Of a DNA stretch of 64,000 nucleotides, positions 26,618 to 36,528 are shown one piece after another (positions within the stretch are counted from its first letter, which is position 1; every line of letters begins with the position of its first letter). Source of the DNA: Metapseudomonas otitidis. Lineage in GTDB: Bacteria; Pseudomonadota; Gammaproteobacteria; Pseudomonadales; Pseudomonadaceae. The notes beneath the pieces were generated by a model. The model was not told where the DNA came from. It did not search any database and saw nothing but the letters and a program-made list of their open reading frames with translations. The stretch lies in assembly GCF_900111835.1 (NCBI RefSeq), contig NZ_FOJP01000012.1, forward strand, positions 62,001 through 126,000. Direction: 5' to 3'. Both the position numbers and the translations under genes were made by a program.

Positions 26618-27253
26618 TCACTTCAGGCGAACGCGGTAGACACAGCGATTGGCATCGCTCAGCAGGTGCTGCTCGCGCTCCACCTCGGCGTCGGCGCCGA
26701 TCACCTCGCGGAACAGCTGCAGCTCCGAGCGGCAAAACCCCTGGCAGACGGTGGCCGCTGCGCAAATCGGGCAGTGGTCCTCGATCAGCAGCCAGTCCGC
26801 GCCATCGGCTTCCACCCGCGCCATGTAGCCCTCGCGGGAGCGCACCTCGGCGAGCTGCTGCAGGCGCCCGACCACGCTGTCGGCCTGACAGGCCTGGCGG
26901 TAGAGCGCACGGGTCTCGCACTCGCGCTGGCCGATCAGGCGGTCCATGCCCTCCTCCCCGAACAGCTGCCGCACCGAGGCGATCAACTGCACGGTGAGTT
27001 GCGCATGGGCATCGGGGAAACGCCGGTGGCCGGCCTCGGTGAGCGCCCAGCGCTGGCGCGGACGCCCGGCCCCGCTGATGGGCGCCTGCTGGCCCTCCAG
27101 CAAGCCGCCCTGTGCCAGCTTCTGCACCTGCTGGCGGGCGGCCTCGGGGGTCAGCTCCAATTCCTCCGCCAGTTCAGCGGTGGCCAGCGGGCCCCGGGTC
27201 TTCACCAGCATCAGGATGCGGTCGGCCGTGGAGGTGGCGGAGTCGTCGGTCAT
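26618..27253 (-). CDS. DeoR/ArsR-like winged-helix regulator with Cys cluster
   Basis: The 211-residue protein has an N-terminal winged helix (about 10-75: DRILMLVKTRGPLATAELAEEL, then GRPRQRWALTEAGHRRFPD). Its C-terminal domain holds four cysteines, C161, C164, C170 and C174, in HCPICAAATVCQGFCRSEL. The layout matches the COG2345/SufR group, in which such cysteines may hold an Fe-S cluster or metal. ATG at 27253 is a choice; a TTG at 27271 is also possible and neither has a strong ribosome binding site. Confidence 0.75.
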   Translation of the reverse strand: MTDDSATSTADRILMLVKTRGPLATAELAEELELTPEAARQQVQKLAQGGLLEGQQAPISGAGRPRQRWALTEAGHRRFPDAHAQLTVQLIASVRQLFGEEGMDRLIGQRECETRALYRQACQADSVVGRLQQLAEVRSREGYMARVEADGADWLLIEDHCPICAAATVCQGFCRSELQLFREVIGADAEVEREQHLLSDANRCVYRVRLK

Positions 27254-27571
27254 CGGCAGGGCTTTAGGCAAGAAGGGGCTTGCATATTAGAAGGGCATTC
27301 CGGCCAGTGTCGAGCGCATTCCCTGTGTCGGCGAACGGCCTTCCCGCAGATTTCCTGACCGTTCGTCCAGCTTCACGGCCACGGGCGCTTTTCGGCCCTT
27401 TCAACGAATCCGCTCTGGAACGCAGGTTTCACGCGCTCCTACGCCAAAGCGCCGACTGGCCGGTCGCAAATCGCACACAGGGTGCTGAATTTTATGTATA
27501 CAACCATCTGGAAACATTGAGACAAAAAGCACTACAGTGCGCGCACAACGACAAGAAGTGAGTGCACCTCC
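27254..27571. other. Divergent intergenic region with TGTATACA palindrome
   Basis: These 318 nt lie between the regulator and the permease. The first part is GC-rich and featureless. The second is AT-richer and contains the palindrome TGTATACA at 27495-27502, about 70 nt before the permease ATG, a plausible operator. A 93-codon frame here (27280-27561) has no ribosome binding site and is not called. Confidence 0.45.
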
Positions 27572-29110
27572 ATGAAAAACACCGCTACGACCGCGCCCGC
27601 AGCACAACGGCCGGAAGATGAAAAACTCAGCGTCGGCGCCAACCTTGCGTACGGCATGCAGCACGTCCTGACCATGTACGGCGGCATCGTTGCCGTACCG
27701 CTGATCCTCGGTCAGGCCGCCGGCCTCTCCCCCGCCGAGATCGGCCTGCTGATCGCCGCCTCGCTCTTCGCCGGTGGCCTCGCCACCCTCCTCCAGACCC
27801 TCGGTGTTCCCTTCTTCGGCAGCCAGATGCCTCTGGTCCAGGGCGTGTCCTTTGCCGGCGTGGCGACCATGATCGCCATCCTCCAGAGCGGGGAAGGCGG
27901 CGGCATCCAGTCGGTGCTCGGCGCGGTGATGGCGGCCTCGCTCATCGGCCTGCTGATCACTCCGGTGTTTTCCCGCATCACCAAGTTCTTCCCGCCGCTG
28001 GTCACCGGCGTGGTCATCACCACCATCGGCCTGACGCTGATGCCGGTGGCCGCGCGCTGGGCCATGGGTGGCAACAGCCAGTCGCCGGAGTTCGGCAGCA
28101 TGGCCAACATCGGCCTCGCCGGGCTCACCCTCGCGGTGGTCCTGCTGCTGAGCAAGGTGGGCAGCGCCACCATCTCGCGCCTGTCGATCCTGCTGGCCAT
28201 GGTGATCGGCACCCTGGTGGCCATGTCCCTGGGCATGGCGGACTTCTCCAAGGTGTCCGAAGGCCCGCTGGTGGCCTTCCCCTCGGTCTTCCACTTCGGC
28301 ATGCCGACCTTCCATGTGGCCGCCATCATCTCCATGTGCATCGTCATCATGGTGACCCTGGTGGAAACCTCCGCCGACATCCTCGCCGTGGGCGAGATCA
28401 TCGGCACCAAGGTGGACTCCCGCCGCCTGGGTGACGGCCTGCGTGCCGACATGCTGTCCAGCATCCTGGCGCCGGTGTTCGGCTCCTTCACCCAGAGCGC
28501 CTTCGCCCAGAACGTCGGCCTGGTGGCCGTCACCGGGGTGAAGAGCCGCTACGTGGTGGCCACCGGTGGCCTGATCCTGGTGACCCTCGGCCTGCTGCCG
28601 GTGATGGGGCGCATCATCGCGGCGGTGCCCACCTCCGTGCTGGGCGGCGCCGGCATCGTGCTGTTCGGCACCGTGGCCGCCAGTGGCATCCGCACCCTGG
28701 CCAAGGTGGAATACCGCAACAACATGAACCTGATCATCGTCGCCACCTCCATCGGCTTCGGCATGATCCCCATCGCCGCGCCGACCTTCTACCACCAGTT
28801 CCCGGGTTGGTTCGAAACCATCTTCCACTCCGGCATCAGCTCCGCCGCGATCATGGCCATCGTGCTCAACCTGGTGTTCAACCACTTCACCGCCGGCACG
28901 CCCGACCAGCCTTCGGTGATCGCTGCCGGCCGCGAGCGCCAGCTGCGCTACACCGACATCGCCTGCCTGAACGAGGGTGACTACTTCCGGAACGGCAAGC
29001 TGTACGACGCCGCCGGCAATGAAGTGCCCCTGTGCGAGGACGACGACCACCACCCCGCGCCACGCAGTGCCGGGCGCAGCAGCAAGGCGGCGGAACCCAG
29101 TAGTGCGTGA
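27572..29110 (+). CDS. NCS2-family xanthine/uric acid permease
   Basis: The 512-residue inner-membrane transporter has about 14 hydrophobic segments. The NCS2 motifs are YGMQHVLTMYGGIVAVPLI near 27-45, a Gln-His pair, GSQMPLVQGVSFA near 83-95 and the helix-10 region ESTADIL-like VETSADILAVGEIIG. The closest character is the UacT/PbuX-type purine permease group. A hydrophilic C-terminal tail of about 70 residues (NHFTAGTP onward) includes an acidic DDDHH patch. The upstream palindrome TGTATACA may be its operator. A classical terminator follows. Confidence 0.88.
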   Translation: MKNTATTAPAAQRPEDEKLSVGANLAYGMQHVLTMYGGIVAVPLILGQAAGLSPAEIGLLIAASLFAGGLATLLQTLGVPFFGSQMPLVQGVSFAGVATMIAILQSGEGGGIQSVLGAVMAASLIGLLITPVFSRITKFFPPLVTGVVITTIGLTLMPVAARWAMGGNSQSPEFGSMANIGLAGLTLAVVLLLSKVGSATISRLSILLAMVIGTLVAMSLGMADFSKVSEGPLVAFPSVFHFGMPTFHVAAIISMCIVIMVTLVETSADILAVGEIIGTKVDSRRLGDGLRADMLSSILAPVFGSFTQSAFAQNVGLVAVTGVKSRYVVATGGLILVTLGLLPVMGRIIAAVPTSVLGGAGIVLFGTVAASGIRTLAKVEYRNNMNLIIVATSIGFGMIPIAAPTFYHQFPGWFETIFHSGISSAAIMAIVLNLVFNHFTAGTPDQPSVIAAGRERQLRYTDIACLNEGDYFRNGKLYDAAGNEVPLCEDDDHHPAPRSAGRSSKAAEPSSA

Positions 29111-29129
29111 CGGCTTGCCTGCTCTGAAG

Positions 29130-29155
29130 AACCCCGTCCTTTGACGGGGTTTTTC
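29130..29155 (+). terminator. Rho-independent terminator
   Basis: Stem AACCCCGTC / GACGGGGTT with a CTTT loop is followed by TTTT, 20 nt past the permease stop. Confidence 0.85.
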
Positions 29156-29270
29156 ATTGGCGGCAGGGCCCAGCGGGTTGCCGGGCCTGCTGGAAACGCC
29201 CGTTCATTTCCGTTCGCTGACCGCCCACTGCCCACCCCGCCTGATTGGTCCCGCCCCGGGAGCCTCCATA

Positions 29271-29295
29271 GAATATGGAACATCGTTCCATATTC
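29271..29295. promoter_or_regulatory. Perfect 25-bp palindrome, candidate operator
   Basis: GAATATGGAAC-ATC-GTTCCATATTC has 11-bp arms and a 3-nt centre. It ends 11 nt before the ATG of the FAD oxidoreductase, so a bound protein would block transcription start or translation. The TGGAAC-GTTCCA core resembles IclR-family sites. No regulator gene is adjacent. Confidence 0.6.
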
Positions 29296-29306
29296 AGGAA
29301 TATCCC

Positions 29307-31055
29307 ATGCCCACACCCGCTTCCCCTCCCCTCGAATGCGACCTGCTGGTCATCGGTTCCGGTGCTGCCGGGCTGGCGGCGGCGGTTACGGCGGCTCATC
29401 ACGGCAAGCGCGTGGTGCTGGTGGAGAAGGACCCGGTGCTGGGCGGGGCGACGGCCTGGTCCGGGGGCTGGATGTGGGTGCCGCGCAACCCGCTGGCGCG
29501 CCGGGCCGGGATCGACGAAGCGCCCGGGCAGGCCCGCACCTACCTGCGTCACGTGCTGGGCGAGCACTACCGCGCCGAACTGGTGGATGCCTTCCTCGAT
29601 CACGGCCCCGAGATGGTGGCCTTCTTCGAGCAGCACACCGCCCTGCAGTTCGCCGATGGCAACGGCATTCCCGACATGCATGGCGACGCTCCCGGCGCGG
29701 CCACCGGCGGACACCAGCTGATCGCCGCGCCCTACGACGGCCACGCGGTGCTGGACCTGCTGCCCCGCCTGCGCACGACGATGCGGGAAAGCTCGTTCCT
29801 CGGCATGCCGATCATGGCTGGCACCGACCTCGCCGCCTTCCTCAACCTCACCCGCTCGCCCCGTGCCTTCCTCCACGTGGCGCGGCGTGTGAGCCGCCAC
29901 CTGTGGCACCTGGCCCGTCATGGTCGCGCCCTGCAGCTGGTCAATGGTGTGGCGCTGGTGGCGCGCCTGGCCCGTTCCGCCGAAGACCTGGGGGTCACCC
30001 TGCTGACCCAGGCCCCGGCCCGGCGCCTGCTGCTGCAGGCAGGCCGCGTCAGCGGCGCGGTGATCGAGCAGGACGGCGTCGAACACAGCATCCGCGCCCG
30101 TGCCGTACTGCTGGCCACCGGAGGCTTCGCCCATGACGCCGAGCGGCGGCGCGAGCTGGTGCCGCACGAGCGCAACGGCCAGGCCACCCTGGCCCTGCCG
30201 CCGCCCGGTTGCAGCGGCGACGGCCTGCGACTGGGCGAGTCTGCCGGAGGCGTGGTGGCCCGCGACCTGCGCGCACCGCTGGCCTGGGCGCCGGTGTCCG
30301 AGGTGCCGCACGGGGACGGCAGCACCGGGCACTTCCCGCACATCATCGAGCGCGGCAAGCCCGGGGTGATCGCCGTGCTGCCCAGCGGCCAACGCTTCGT
30401 CAACGAAGCCCACGGCTACTACGACTACGTCGACGCCCTGCTGCGCGCCACGCCGGAAGGCGAACCGGTGGTGTCCTGGCTGGTGTGCGACCACCGTTTC
30501 CTCCGCCGCTACGGCCTGGGCCACGTACGCCCGGCACCGCTGCCGATCGGCGCGCACCTGCGCAGCGGCTACCTGAAGCGCGGGGCCACGCCCGAGGCGC
30601 TGGCAGCCGCCTGCGGCATCGACCCCGCCGGCCTGGCCGCCACCCTCGCCACCTACAACCGCCACGCCCGCGACGGCCAGGACCCGGCCTTCGGACGCGG
30701 CAGCACCGCCTTCAACCGCCGCAGCGGCGACGCCAACCATCCCGGCCCCAACCCCTGCGTGGCACCCATCGAGCACGGTCCGCTCTATGCGGTGAAGGTG
30801 TTGCCCGGCTGCTTCGGCAGCTTCGCCGGGCTGCGCACCGATGGCCACGCTCGGGTGCTGGACGCCCAGGGCCAGCCCATCGCCGGGCTCTACGCCGCCG
30901 GCACCGACATGGCCAGTGTGATGGGCGGGCACTACCCCTCCGGCGGCATCAACCTTGGCCCGGCCATGACCTTCGGCTACATCGCCGGTCGCCACGCCGC
31001 CGGGCTCGATGCCCCGGCCCGCAGCCCGCGCGCAGTCACTGAACCAGCTGGTTGA
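29307..31055 (+). CDS. FAD-dependent oxidoreductase (ketosteroid dehydrogenase/fumarate reductase-like)
   Basis: The 582-residue flavoprotein opens with the dinucleotide-binding motif VIGSGAAGLAAAVTAAHHG near 15-33. It continues with the FAD_binding_2 features GGATAWSGGWMWVP, LLATGGFAHD and a C-terminal GGHYPSGGINLGPAMTFGYIAG. These are shared by 3-ketosteroid-delta-1-dehydrogenases and flavocytochrome-c-like reductases. The substrate is unknown. ATG at 29307 directly follows the 25-bp palindrome, which suggests tight repression. Its last 20 nt overlap the convergent hxcS gene. Confidence 0.85.
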   Translation: MPTPASPPLECDLLVIGSGAAGLAAAVTAAHHGKRVVLVEKDPVLGGATAWSGGWMWVPRNPLARRAGIDEAPGQARTYLRHVLGEHYRAELVDAFLDHGPEMVAFFEQHTALQFADGNGIPDMHGDAPGAATGGHQLIAAPYDGHAVLDLLPRLRTTMRESSFLGMPIMAGTDLAAFLNLTRSPRAFLHVARRVSRHLWHLARHGRALQLVNGVALVARLARSAEDLGVTLLTQAPARRLLLQAGRVSGAVIEQDGVEHSIRARAVLLATGGFAHDAERRRELVPHERNGQATLALPPPGCSGDGLRLGESAGGVVARDLRAPLAWAPVSEVPHGDGSTGHFPHIIERGKPGVIAVLPSGQRFVNEAHGYYDYVDALLRATPEGEPVVSWLVCDHRFLRRYGLGHVRPAPLPIGAHLRSGYLKRGATPEALAAACGIDPAGLAATLATYNRHARDGQDPAFGRGSTAFNRRSGDANHPGPNPCVAPIEHGPLYAVKVLPGCFGSFAGLRTDGHARVLDAQGQPIAGLYAAGTDMASVMGGHYPSGGINLGPAMTFGYIAGRHAAGLDAPARSPRAVTEPAG

Positions 31056-32244
31056 TCTCGATGATGGGCAGCAGCACGGCCATCACGATGGTCAGCACCA
31101 CGCCGCCCATCACCACGATCATCAGCGGCTCCAGCAGCGCCGTCATGCCCAGGGCGCGCCGCTCGATGTCCCGCGACAGGGTCTGGGCTGCGCGTTCCAG
31201 CATCGGCGGCAGCGCGCCGGTCTTCTCCCCGCTGGCGATCAGGTGGATGAGGATCGGCGGGAACACCCGCCCCGCCTTCAGCGCCACCGCCAGCCCCACG
31301 CCTTCGCGCACCGCCAGGGAAGCCTGGGCCACGCAGGCCGCCAGGCGCGCGTTGGAGAGCGTCTCCCGCGCTGCATCCAGCGCCCGCAGCAACGGCACCC
31401 CAGCACCACCGAGGATGGCCAGGGTCGAGGCGAAGCGGGCCGTGTCCACCCCCAGCACGAAGCGCCCCACCAGCGGCAGGCGCAGCACCCGCGTGTGCCA
31501 GGCCAGGCGTGCCGCCGGGTTCTGCAGGTAGCGCCGCCAGCCCCAGCCGGCGGCCACCAGGGCCGCCGCGCAGGCCAGGCCCCAGGCACGCACGAAATCG
31601 CTGGCCTGGAGCATGGCGCGGGTCAGGCCCGGCAGGTCCTGGCGCGCCTGGGAGAAGGCGCTGACCACCTGGGGCACCACGAAGCCGAGCAGGAAGACCA
31701 CGATGCCGATGGACACCACCCCCACCACCGCTGGGTAGATGAACGCCGTCAGCACCTTGCCGCGCAGGGCGTTGCGCTCCTCCACGTAGTCCGCCAGGCG
31801 CTCCATCACCTGGGCCAGGTCGCCGGACTCCTCGCCCGCCGCCACCAGCGCGCGGTAGATGGCGGGAAAGTCCCGTGGCCGCGCGCCCAGGGCATCGGCC
31901 AGGCGCACCCCGCTGCGCACGTCCGCCCGCACCGCCTCCAGGGCCTCGGCCACGTGGCGCCGTTCGGCCTGTTCCAGGGCCGCACTCAGCGCCGCCTCCA
32001 GGGGCATGCCGGCGCCCAGCAGGCTGGCCAACTGGCGGGTGGTGCCGGCCAGTTCGGTCTCCGACAGTCGCGGTGCCAGCCAGCCCGCCGTTGCGGCTGG
32101 CGCCGCCGGGGCCACCTCCAACGGCACCAGGCCGCGCCCGCGCAGGGCCGCCAGGGCCCCGCGCTCGCTGTCGGCCTCCAGCACACCGGTCTCGATGCGC
32201 CCGCCTGCATCGGCGGCTTCGTAGCGAAAGCGCTGCACGTCCAT
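31036..32244 (-). CDS. hxcS: Type II secretion inner-membrane platform protein GspF
   Basis: The 402-residue protein starts MDVQRFRYEAADAGG and has duplicated GspF domains (about 70-195 and 270-390), each with the polar pattern TRQLASLLGAGMPLEAAL or ARFASTLAILGGAGVPLL. Three membrane helices are present (near 165-190, 220-240, 370-395). It connects the ATPase to the pseudopilus. It is the last gene of the leftward hxc operon, 2 nt after hxcR. Its 3' end overlaps the FAD oxidoreductase gene by 20 nt. Confidence 0.92.
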   Translation of the reverse strand: MDVQRFRYEAADAGGRIETGVLEADSERGALAALRGRGLVPLEVAPAAPAATAGWLAPRLSETELAGTTRQLASLLGAGMPLEAALSAALEQAERRHVAEALEAVRADVRSGVRLADALGARPRDFPAIYRALVAAGEESGDLAQVMERLADYVEERNALRGKVLTAFIYPAVVGVVSIGIVVFLLGFVVPQVVSAFSQARQDLPGLTRAMLQASDFVRAWGLACAAALVAAGWGWRRYLQNPAARLAWHTRVLRLPLVGRFVLGVDTARFASTLAILGGAGVPLLRALDAARETLSNARLAACVAQASLAVREGVGLAVALKAGRVFPPILIHLIASGEKTGALPPMLERAAQTLSRDIERRALGMTALLEPLMIVVMGGVVLTIVMAVLLPIIEINQLVQ

Positions 32245-32246
32245 GT

Positions 32247-33665
32247 TCAGGTGTCCCGGGTCACGCGCAGGATCTCCTCCCGCGTGGTGGTGCCGTCGAC
32301 CACCCAGCGCTCGCCGTCGTCGCGCATGCTGGCCATCCCCGCTGCCCGCGCGGCCTGGCGCAGCACCTGCTCGGCGGCGCCCTCGTGGACCAGCGCCCGC
32401 GCGCCGTCGTCCATCACGAACAGCTCGTGGATGCCGGTGCGCCCGCTGTAGCCGGTGTGGTTGCAGGCCGGGCAGCCCACCGCGCGCCAGCCGCCGGGTT
32501 GCAGCGGGTCGGGCGCCTTGCACTGCGGGCAGAGCCGCCGCACCAGGCGCTGGGCCAGCACCCCCAGCAGGCTGGAGGCCAGCAGGAAGGGTTCCACGCC
32601 CATGTCCACCAGGCGGGTCACGGCGGAAACCGCGTCATTGGTGTGCAGCGTGGCCAGCACCAGGTGCCCGGTGAGAGACGCCTGCACGGCGATCTGCGCC
32701 GTCTCCAGGTCGCGGATCTCGCCGATCATGATGATGTCCGGGTCCTGCCGCAGCAGCGCCCGCAGGGCCAGGGCGAAGGTCATGTCGATGCGTGCGTTGA
32801 CCTGGACCTGGCCGATCCCCGGCAGGTCGTACTCCACCGGGTCCTCCACGGTGAGGATGTTGTGCACGCTGGCATCCAGCCGGGCCAGGGCGGCGTACAG
32901 CGTGGTGGTCTTGCCCGAGCCGGTGGGCCCGGTGACCAGCACGATGCCGTGGGGCTGGCGGATCAGCCCGTCCAGCCGCGCCAGCAGCCCCGGCGCCATG
33001 CCCAGGCGCTCCAGGCTGAGGCGCCCGGCCTGCTTGTCCAGCAGGCGCATCACCACCCGCTCGCCGTGGCCGGTGGGCACCGTGGAGACGCGCACGTCGA
33101 TGGGCCGGCCAGCCACCCGCAGGGCGATGCGGCCGTCCTGGGGCAGGCGTTTCTCGGCGATGTCCAGCTGCGCCATGATCTTGATCCGCGACACCAGCGC
33201 CGGGTGCAGCGCCTTGCGCGGCGCCACCACGTCGCGCAGGGTGCCGTCCACCCGGTAGCGCACCACGGCGTGGCTCTCGAAGGGCTCGATGTGGATGTCG
33301 CTGGCGCCGTCCCGCGCGGCCTGGGTCAGCAGCGCGTTGATCATGCGGATCACCGGCGCACCGTCTTCCGCCTCCAGCAGGTCGGTCACCTCGGGGATGT
33401 CCTGCAGCAGGCGGTCCAGGTCCACCTCGCTCTCCACCGCGCCCACCACCGCCGCCGCACTGCCGGTGTCGGCGTAGGCCCGTGCCAGGGCCTGTTCCAG
33501 CTCGGCATCGCTGACCGGCTGCAGCCGCGCCCCGGCGAACCGCCGCAGCGCCTCGCCGATGGCCCAGCCGGGGGTGGCCTCGCTGATCAGCAGCACCGGC
33601 TCGTCCGTGCCGCCCTCCAGCAGCACCCGCTGGGCCCGCGCCCAGGCATAGGGCAGGCCGCTCAC
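32247..33665 (-). CDS. hxcR: Type II secretion ATPase GspE
   Basis: The 472-residue ATPase has Walker [11 protein letters not shown] near 246-255, the Asp box [10 protein letters not shown], Walker B region [12 protein letters not shown] and the His box TLHTNDA. A zinc-binding tetracysteine element (CPQC...CPAC) follows near 380-410. The N-terminal domain of about 90 residues is shorter than in Xcp-type GspE. It powers pseudopilus assembly from the cytoplasm. It overlaps hxcQ by 4 nt. Confidence 0.94.
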   Translation of the reverse strand: MSGLPYAWARAQRVLLEGGTDEPVLLISEATPGWAIGEALRRFAGARLQPVSDAELEQALARAYADTGSAAAVVGAVESEVDLDRLLQDIPEVTDLLEAEDGAPVIRMINALLTQAARDGASDIHIEPFESHAVVRYRVDGTLRDVVAPRKALHPALVSRIKIMAQLDIAEKRLPQDGRIALRVAGRPIDVRVSTVPTGHGERVVMRLLDKQAGRLSLERLGMAPGLLARLDGLIRQPHGIVLVTGPTGSGKTTTLYAALARLDASVHNILTVEDPVEYDLPGIGQVQVNARIDMTFALALRALLRQDPDIIMIGEIRDLETAQIAVQASLTGHLVLATLHTNDAVSAVTRLVDMGVEPFLLASSLLGVLAQRLVRRLCPQCKAPDPLQPGGWRAVGCPACNHTGYSGRTGIHELFVMDDGARALVHEGAAEQVLRQAARAAGMASMRDDGERWVVDGTTTREEILRVTRDT

Positions 33666-36001
33666 GGCTGCTCCCCCGGGGCCAGCGGCACGGCACGCAT
33701 CGGCCTGGGCTGTGCCGGTGGCATGGCCTGGGCGGCCGGTGGCAGCTGCGGCGCCTGCATGTCGTCGAGGGACCAGCGCCGCACCGGTTGCAGCGCACCC
33801 TGGGCGCGGCGGATGTAGTCGTAGCGGTTGAGGGTGATGCCCTGGCCGGTGGCGGCATCGCGGACGATGTAGGGCCGCAGGAACACCATCAGGTTGGTCT
33901 TGCTGCGGGTGCGCCGGTCACTGCGGAACAGCGCCCCCACGCCCGGCAGCGCCGAGAGCCCGGGGATGGCGTTACTGGTTTCGGTATAGCCGTCCTGCAG
34001 CAGGCCGCCGAGCACCATGATCTGGCCGTCGTCGAGGAGGATGCTGGTGTCGATGGCGCGCTTCTGGGTCACCGTGCCGGCGTCGCTGGTGGCGCGCTCG
34101 TCCACGCTGCTGACCTCCTGGTAGATGTCCAGCTTCACCGTGCCGCCCTCGGAGATCTGCGGGCGCACGTTCAGCCGCAGCCCCACCTCCTCGCGCTCGA
34201 TGGTCTGGAACGGGTTGTTGCTGTTGCCACCGCCGTTGGTGACGTAGTTGCCGGTGACGAAGGGGATGGTCTGGCCGACGAAGATGCTCGCCACCTCGTT
34301 GTCCAGGGTCAGCAGATTCGGCGTCGACAGCACGTTGGTGCCGCCCTTGGCCTTCAGCGCCCGGGCCAGCACCTTGAGGTCCAGCACCCGGCCGACACCG
34401 GGGATGTCCACCCCGCCGGAGGCCTTGCCGATGTTCAGCCCGCCGGGCAGCACGTCCAGACTGTTGCGCGCGGTGGTGGTGAGGCCGGAGCCGCCCAGCC
34501 TGGCGCCGCCGAACCAGCCGTTGGCGAGGTCGCCGGCCTGCCACTGGATGCCGAACTCGCTGGCGTCGTCCTCGCTGACCTCGACGATCAGGCTCTCGAT
34601 CACCACCTGGGCGCGGCGCTGGTCCAGCAGGTCGATCACCTCCCGCAGGCTTCGGTAAAGCGGCTCGGGCGCGGAGATCAGCAGGGTGTTGGTGGTGGTG
34701 TCGGCCTGCACCGTGGCGCCCCCGGCGGAAAACGCCACCGGCGCTTCCACCCCATGGGCCTGGCCGCTGGCGGTCGGGGTGGTGGCGGTTGCCGCCTGGC
34801 TGCCGCTGCGGGACGGGGAGCCCGTGCCGGTGGTCTGCCGGGTGCTGCCGGCCTGGCCCTGGCCGCCCAGTTCGCCGCCGTTGAGCCGCTCGCGGGTGCC
34901 GTCGCCCTGCCCGCCGCCGGCCTCCGCCTCACCGGTGAGCAGCCCGCGCAGGGCCTGGGCCAGCTTGTTGGCCTGGGCGTTGCGCAGGTACACCACGTGG
35001 AGGTTGCTGGGGTTGCCCTGGGCGCTGTCCAGGCGGTCGATCAGCTGCCGCGCCAGGGCCGTGCGCTCCGGGCTGCCGGTGCGCAGGATGACACTGTTGG
35101 AGCGCGGGTCGCCCACCGCCCAGACCTTCTGCCCGGCATCGCCGCCGGGGGTGTCCATCAGTTCGCCGAGCATCGCGGCGATGTCGGTGGCGATGCCGTT
35201 GCGCACCGGCACCACGTCGGTGTCCACCGAGCCCGGCACGTCGATGTTGGCGATGATCGCCGCCACCCGGTCGAGGTTCTCCGCGTAGTCGGTGACCACC
35301 ACGGTGTTGTTGCCGGGGTAGGCGTTGATCGGGTTGTTCGGCGAGACGATGGGCCGCAGCACCGGGATCAGGTTCACCGCGTTCTCGTACTGCAGGCGGT
35401 AGGTGCGGGTGATCATGCCGTTGCCCGCCGCGCGGTCGCCGTCGCCCACCGGCCCGCCCAGCAGCTTGGCGTCCGCCTCGGGCACCACCTGGCTGACCTC
35501 GCCCGCCTCCACCACCGAGTAGCCCTGCATACGCAGCGCCGCCAGCAGCATCCCGTAGGCGGTCCGCGCCGGCACCGGCCCTTCCGAGACCAGGGTCAGC
35601 TGGCCCTTGACCCGGGGATCGGCGAGAAACTGCCGGCCGGTGGCGCGGGACAGCGCCCGCAACACCGCCGGGATGTCCGCCTCGACGAAGTTCAGCTGCA
35701 CCGGCTGCTCCCCCAGGCCGGACGCCCCGCTGCCCGCTGCCGGGCGCGGCGCCGACGGCCCTGGTGCGTGGGCCTGGCGCGCCCGTGCCTCGCGTTGCTG
35801 CTGTTCCAGCTGGGCCTGGCGCCGCTGGCGCTCGGCCAGGGTGTCCACCGCCGGTCCCGGCGCCACCAGCGGGCGCCCCAGTTCGCTCGGGGCCGGCAGC
35901 ACCGGCGGCACCTGTGCGCCGCCCTGGCTGCAGGCGGCCAGGGCCGCCACCAGGCCGAGCAGCGCCGGGCCCTGCCAGCTGCGCCCATTACGTTTTGTCA
36001 T
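33662..36001 (-). CDS. hxcQ: Type II secretion secretin GspD, lipoprotein type
   Basis: The 779-residue secretin begins with a lipoprotein signal (lipobox LAAC, Cys24) rather than a plain signal peptide. The N0-N3 domains span about 100-470 ([21 protein letters not shown] opens N0) with a Gly/Ser/Thr-rich insert near 355-415. The secretin domain (about 470-735) ends with [13 protein letters not shown] and [17 protein letters not shown] Pro-rich tail follows. A lipidated secretin fits HxcQ of P. aeruginosa, which reaches the outer membrane without a pilotin. Its ATG overlaps the hxcZ stop by 4 nt. Confidence 0.93.
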   Translation of the reverse strand: MTKRNGRSWQGPALLGLVAALAACSQGGAQVPPVLPAPSELGRPLVAPGPAVDTLAERQRRQAQLEQQQREARARQAHAPGPSAPRPAAGSGASGLGEQPVQLNFVEADIPAVLRALSRATGRQFLADPRVKGQLTLVSEGPVPARTAYGMLLAALRMQGYSVVEAGEVSQVVPEADAKLLGGPVGDGDRAAGNGMITRTYRLQYENAVNLIPVLRPIVSPNNPINAYPGNNTVVVTDYAENLDRVAAIIANIDVPGSVDTDVVPVRNGIATDIAAMLGELMDTPGGDAGQKVWAVGDPRSNSVILRTGSPERTALARQLIDRLDSAQGNPSNLHVVYLRNAQANKLAQALRGLLTGEAEAGGGQGDGTRERLNGGELGGQGQAGSTRQTTGTGSPSRSGSQAATATTPTASGQAHGVEAPVAFSAGGATVQADTTTNTLLISAPEPLYRSLREVIDLLDQRRAQVVIESLIVEVSEDDASEFGIQWQAGDLANGWFGGARLGGSGLTTTARNSLDVLPGGLNIGKASGGVDIPGVGRVLDLKVLARALKAKGGTNVLSTPNLLTLDNEVASIFVGQTIPFVTGNYVTNGGGNSNNPFQTIEREEVGLRLNVRPQISEGGTVKLDIYQEVSSVDERATSDAGTVTQKRAIDTSILLDDGQIMVLGGLLQDGYTETSNAIPGLSALPGVGALFRSDRRTRSKTNLMVFLRPYIVRDAATGQGITLNRYDYIRRAQGALQPVRRWSLDDMQAPQLPPAAQAMPPAQPRPMRAVPLAPGEQP

Positions 36002-36528
36002 GATTCTTCCCCTGTGCCTGGCGCCCTGTCCAATTCGATGACACCCGTGAGCCGGCCTTCCGCCGCCTCTCCATCGCGTTCGCCATCCCGCCGCAGGCTG
36101 ACTTCGCGCACCCGCACCGGCACGCTGGGCAAGCCGCCCAGCAGCCACTCCATCAGGGCCGGCGCCGGGGCGCCGTCCAGTTGCACCTGCCAACGCCCCG
36201 GCTCGCCGCCGAGGCGCACGTGTTCCGTCAGCCCGGCCCGCTCCAGGGTCTCGCGCAGGCGGGCGTCGGCCTCCCCGGGGGGCAGCGCCTGACCCACGCC
36301 CGCCTCCGCCAGCACGGTTTCCAGGGTCTGCGCCTGGGCCCGCAGGCGTGGCAGCTCCGCCTGCCAGTGATCGATGCGCTGCAACGCCGGGTCCACCAGG
36401 GCGAACCACAGCAGCAACGGCGGCAGCACCAGGGCCGCCACGCGCAGCACGCGGCGCTCGCGGGGAGCCAGCCGCTGCCAGGCCTGGTTCGCCTCGTCGA
36501 AGCGCTGCTGCAGGGCTTCACGGTTCAT
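35998..36528 (-). CDS. hxcZ: Type II secretion protein GspM-like
   Basis: The 176-residue protein has a short cytoplasmic N-terminus, one membrane helix (RVAALVLPPLLLWFALVDPAL near 29-49) and a periplasmic coiled-coil and ferredoxin-like region. It occupies the GspM position between GspL and the secretin gene. It overlaps hxcY by 11 nt and hxcQ by 4 nt. Sequence conservation in this family is low, so the name rests on size, topology and order. Confidence 0.8.
   Translation of the reverse strand: MNREALQQRFDEANQAWQRLAPRERRVLRVAALVLPPLLLWFALVDPALQRIDHWQAELPRLRAQAQTLETVLAEAGVGQALPPGEADARLRETLERAGLTEHVRLGGEPGRWQVQLDGAPAPALMEWLLGGLPSVPVRVREVSLRRDGERDGEAAEGRLTGVIELDRAPGTGEES

Noticed and set aside
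27280-27561. A 93-codon frame upstream of the purine permease
   Set aside because: It lacks an ATG with a ribosome binding site and would cover the promoter region of the permease.
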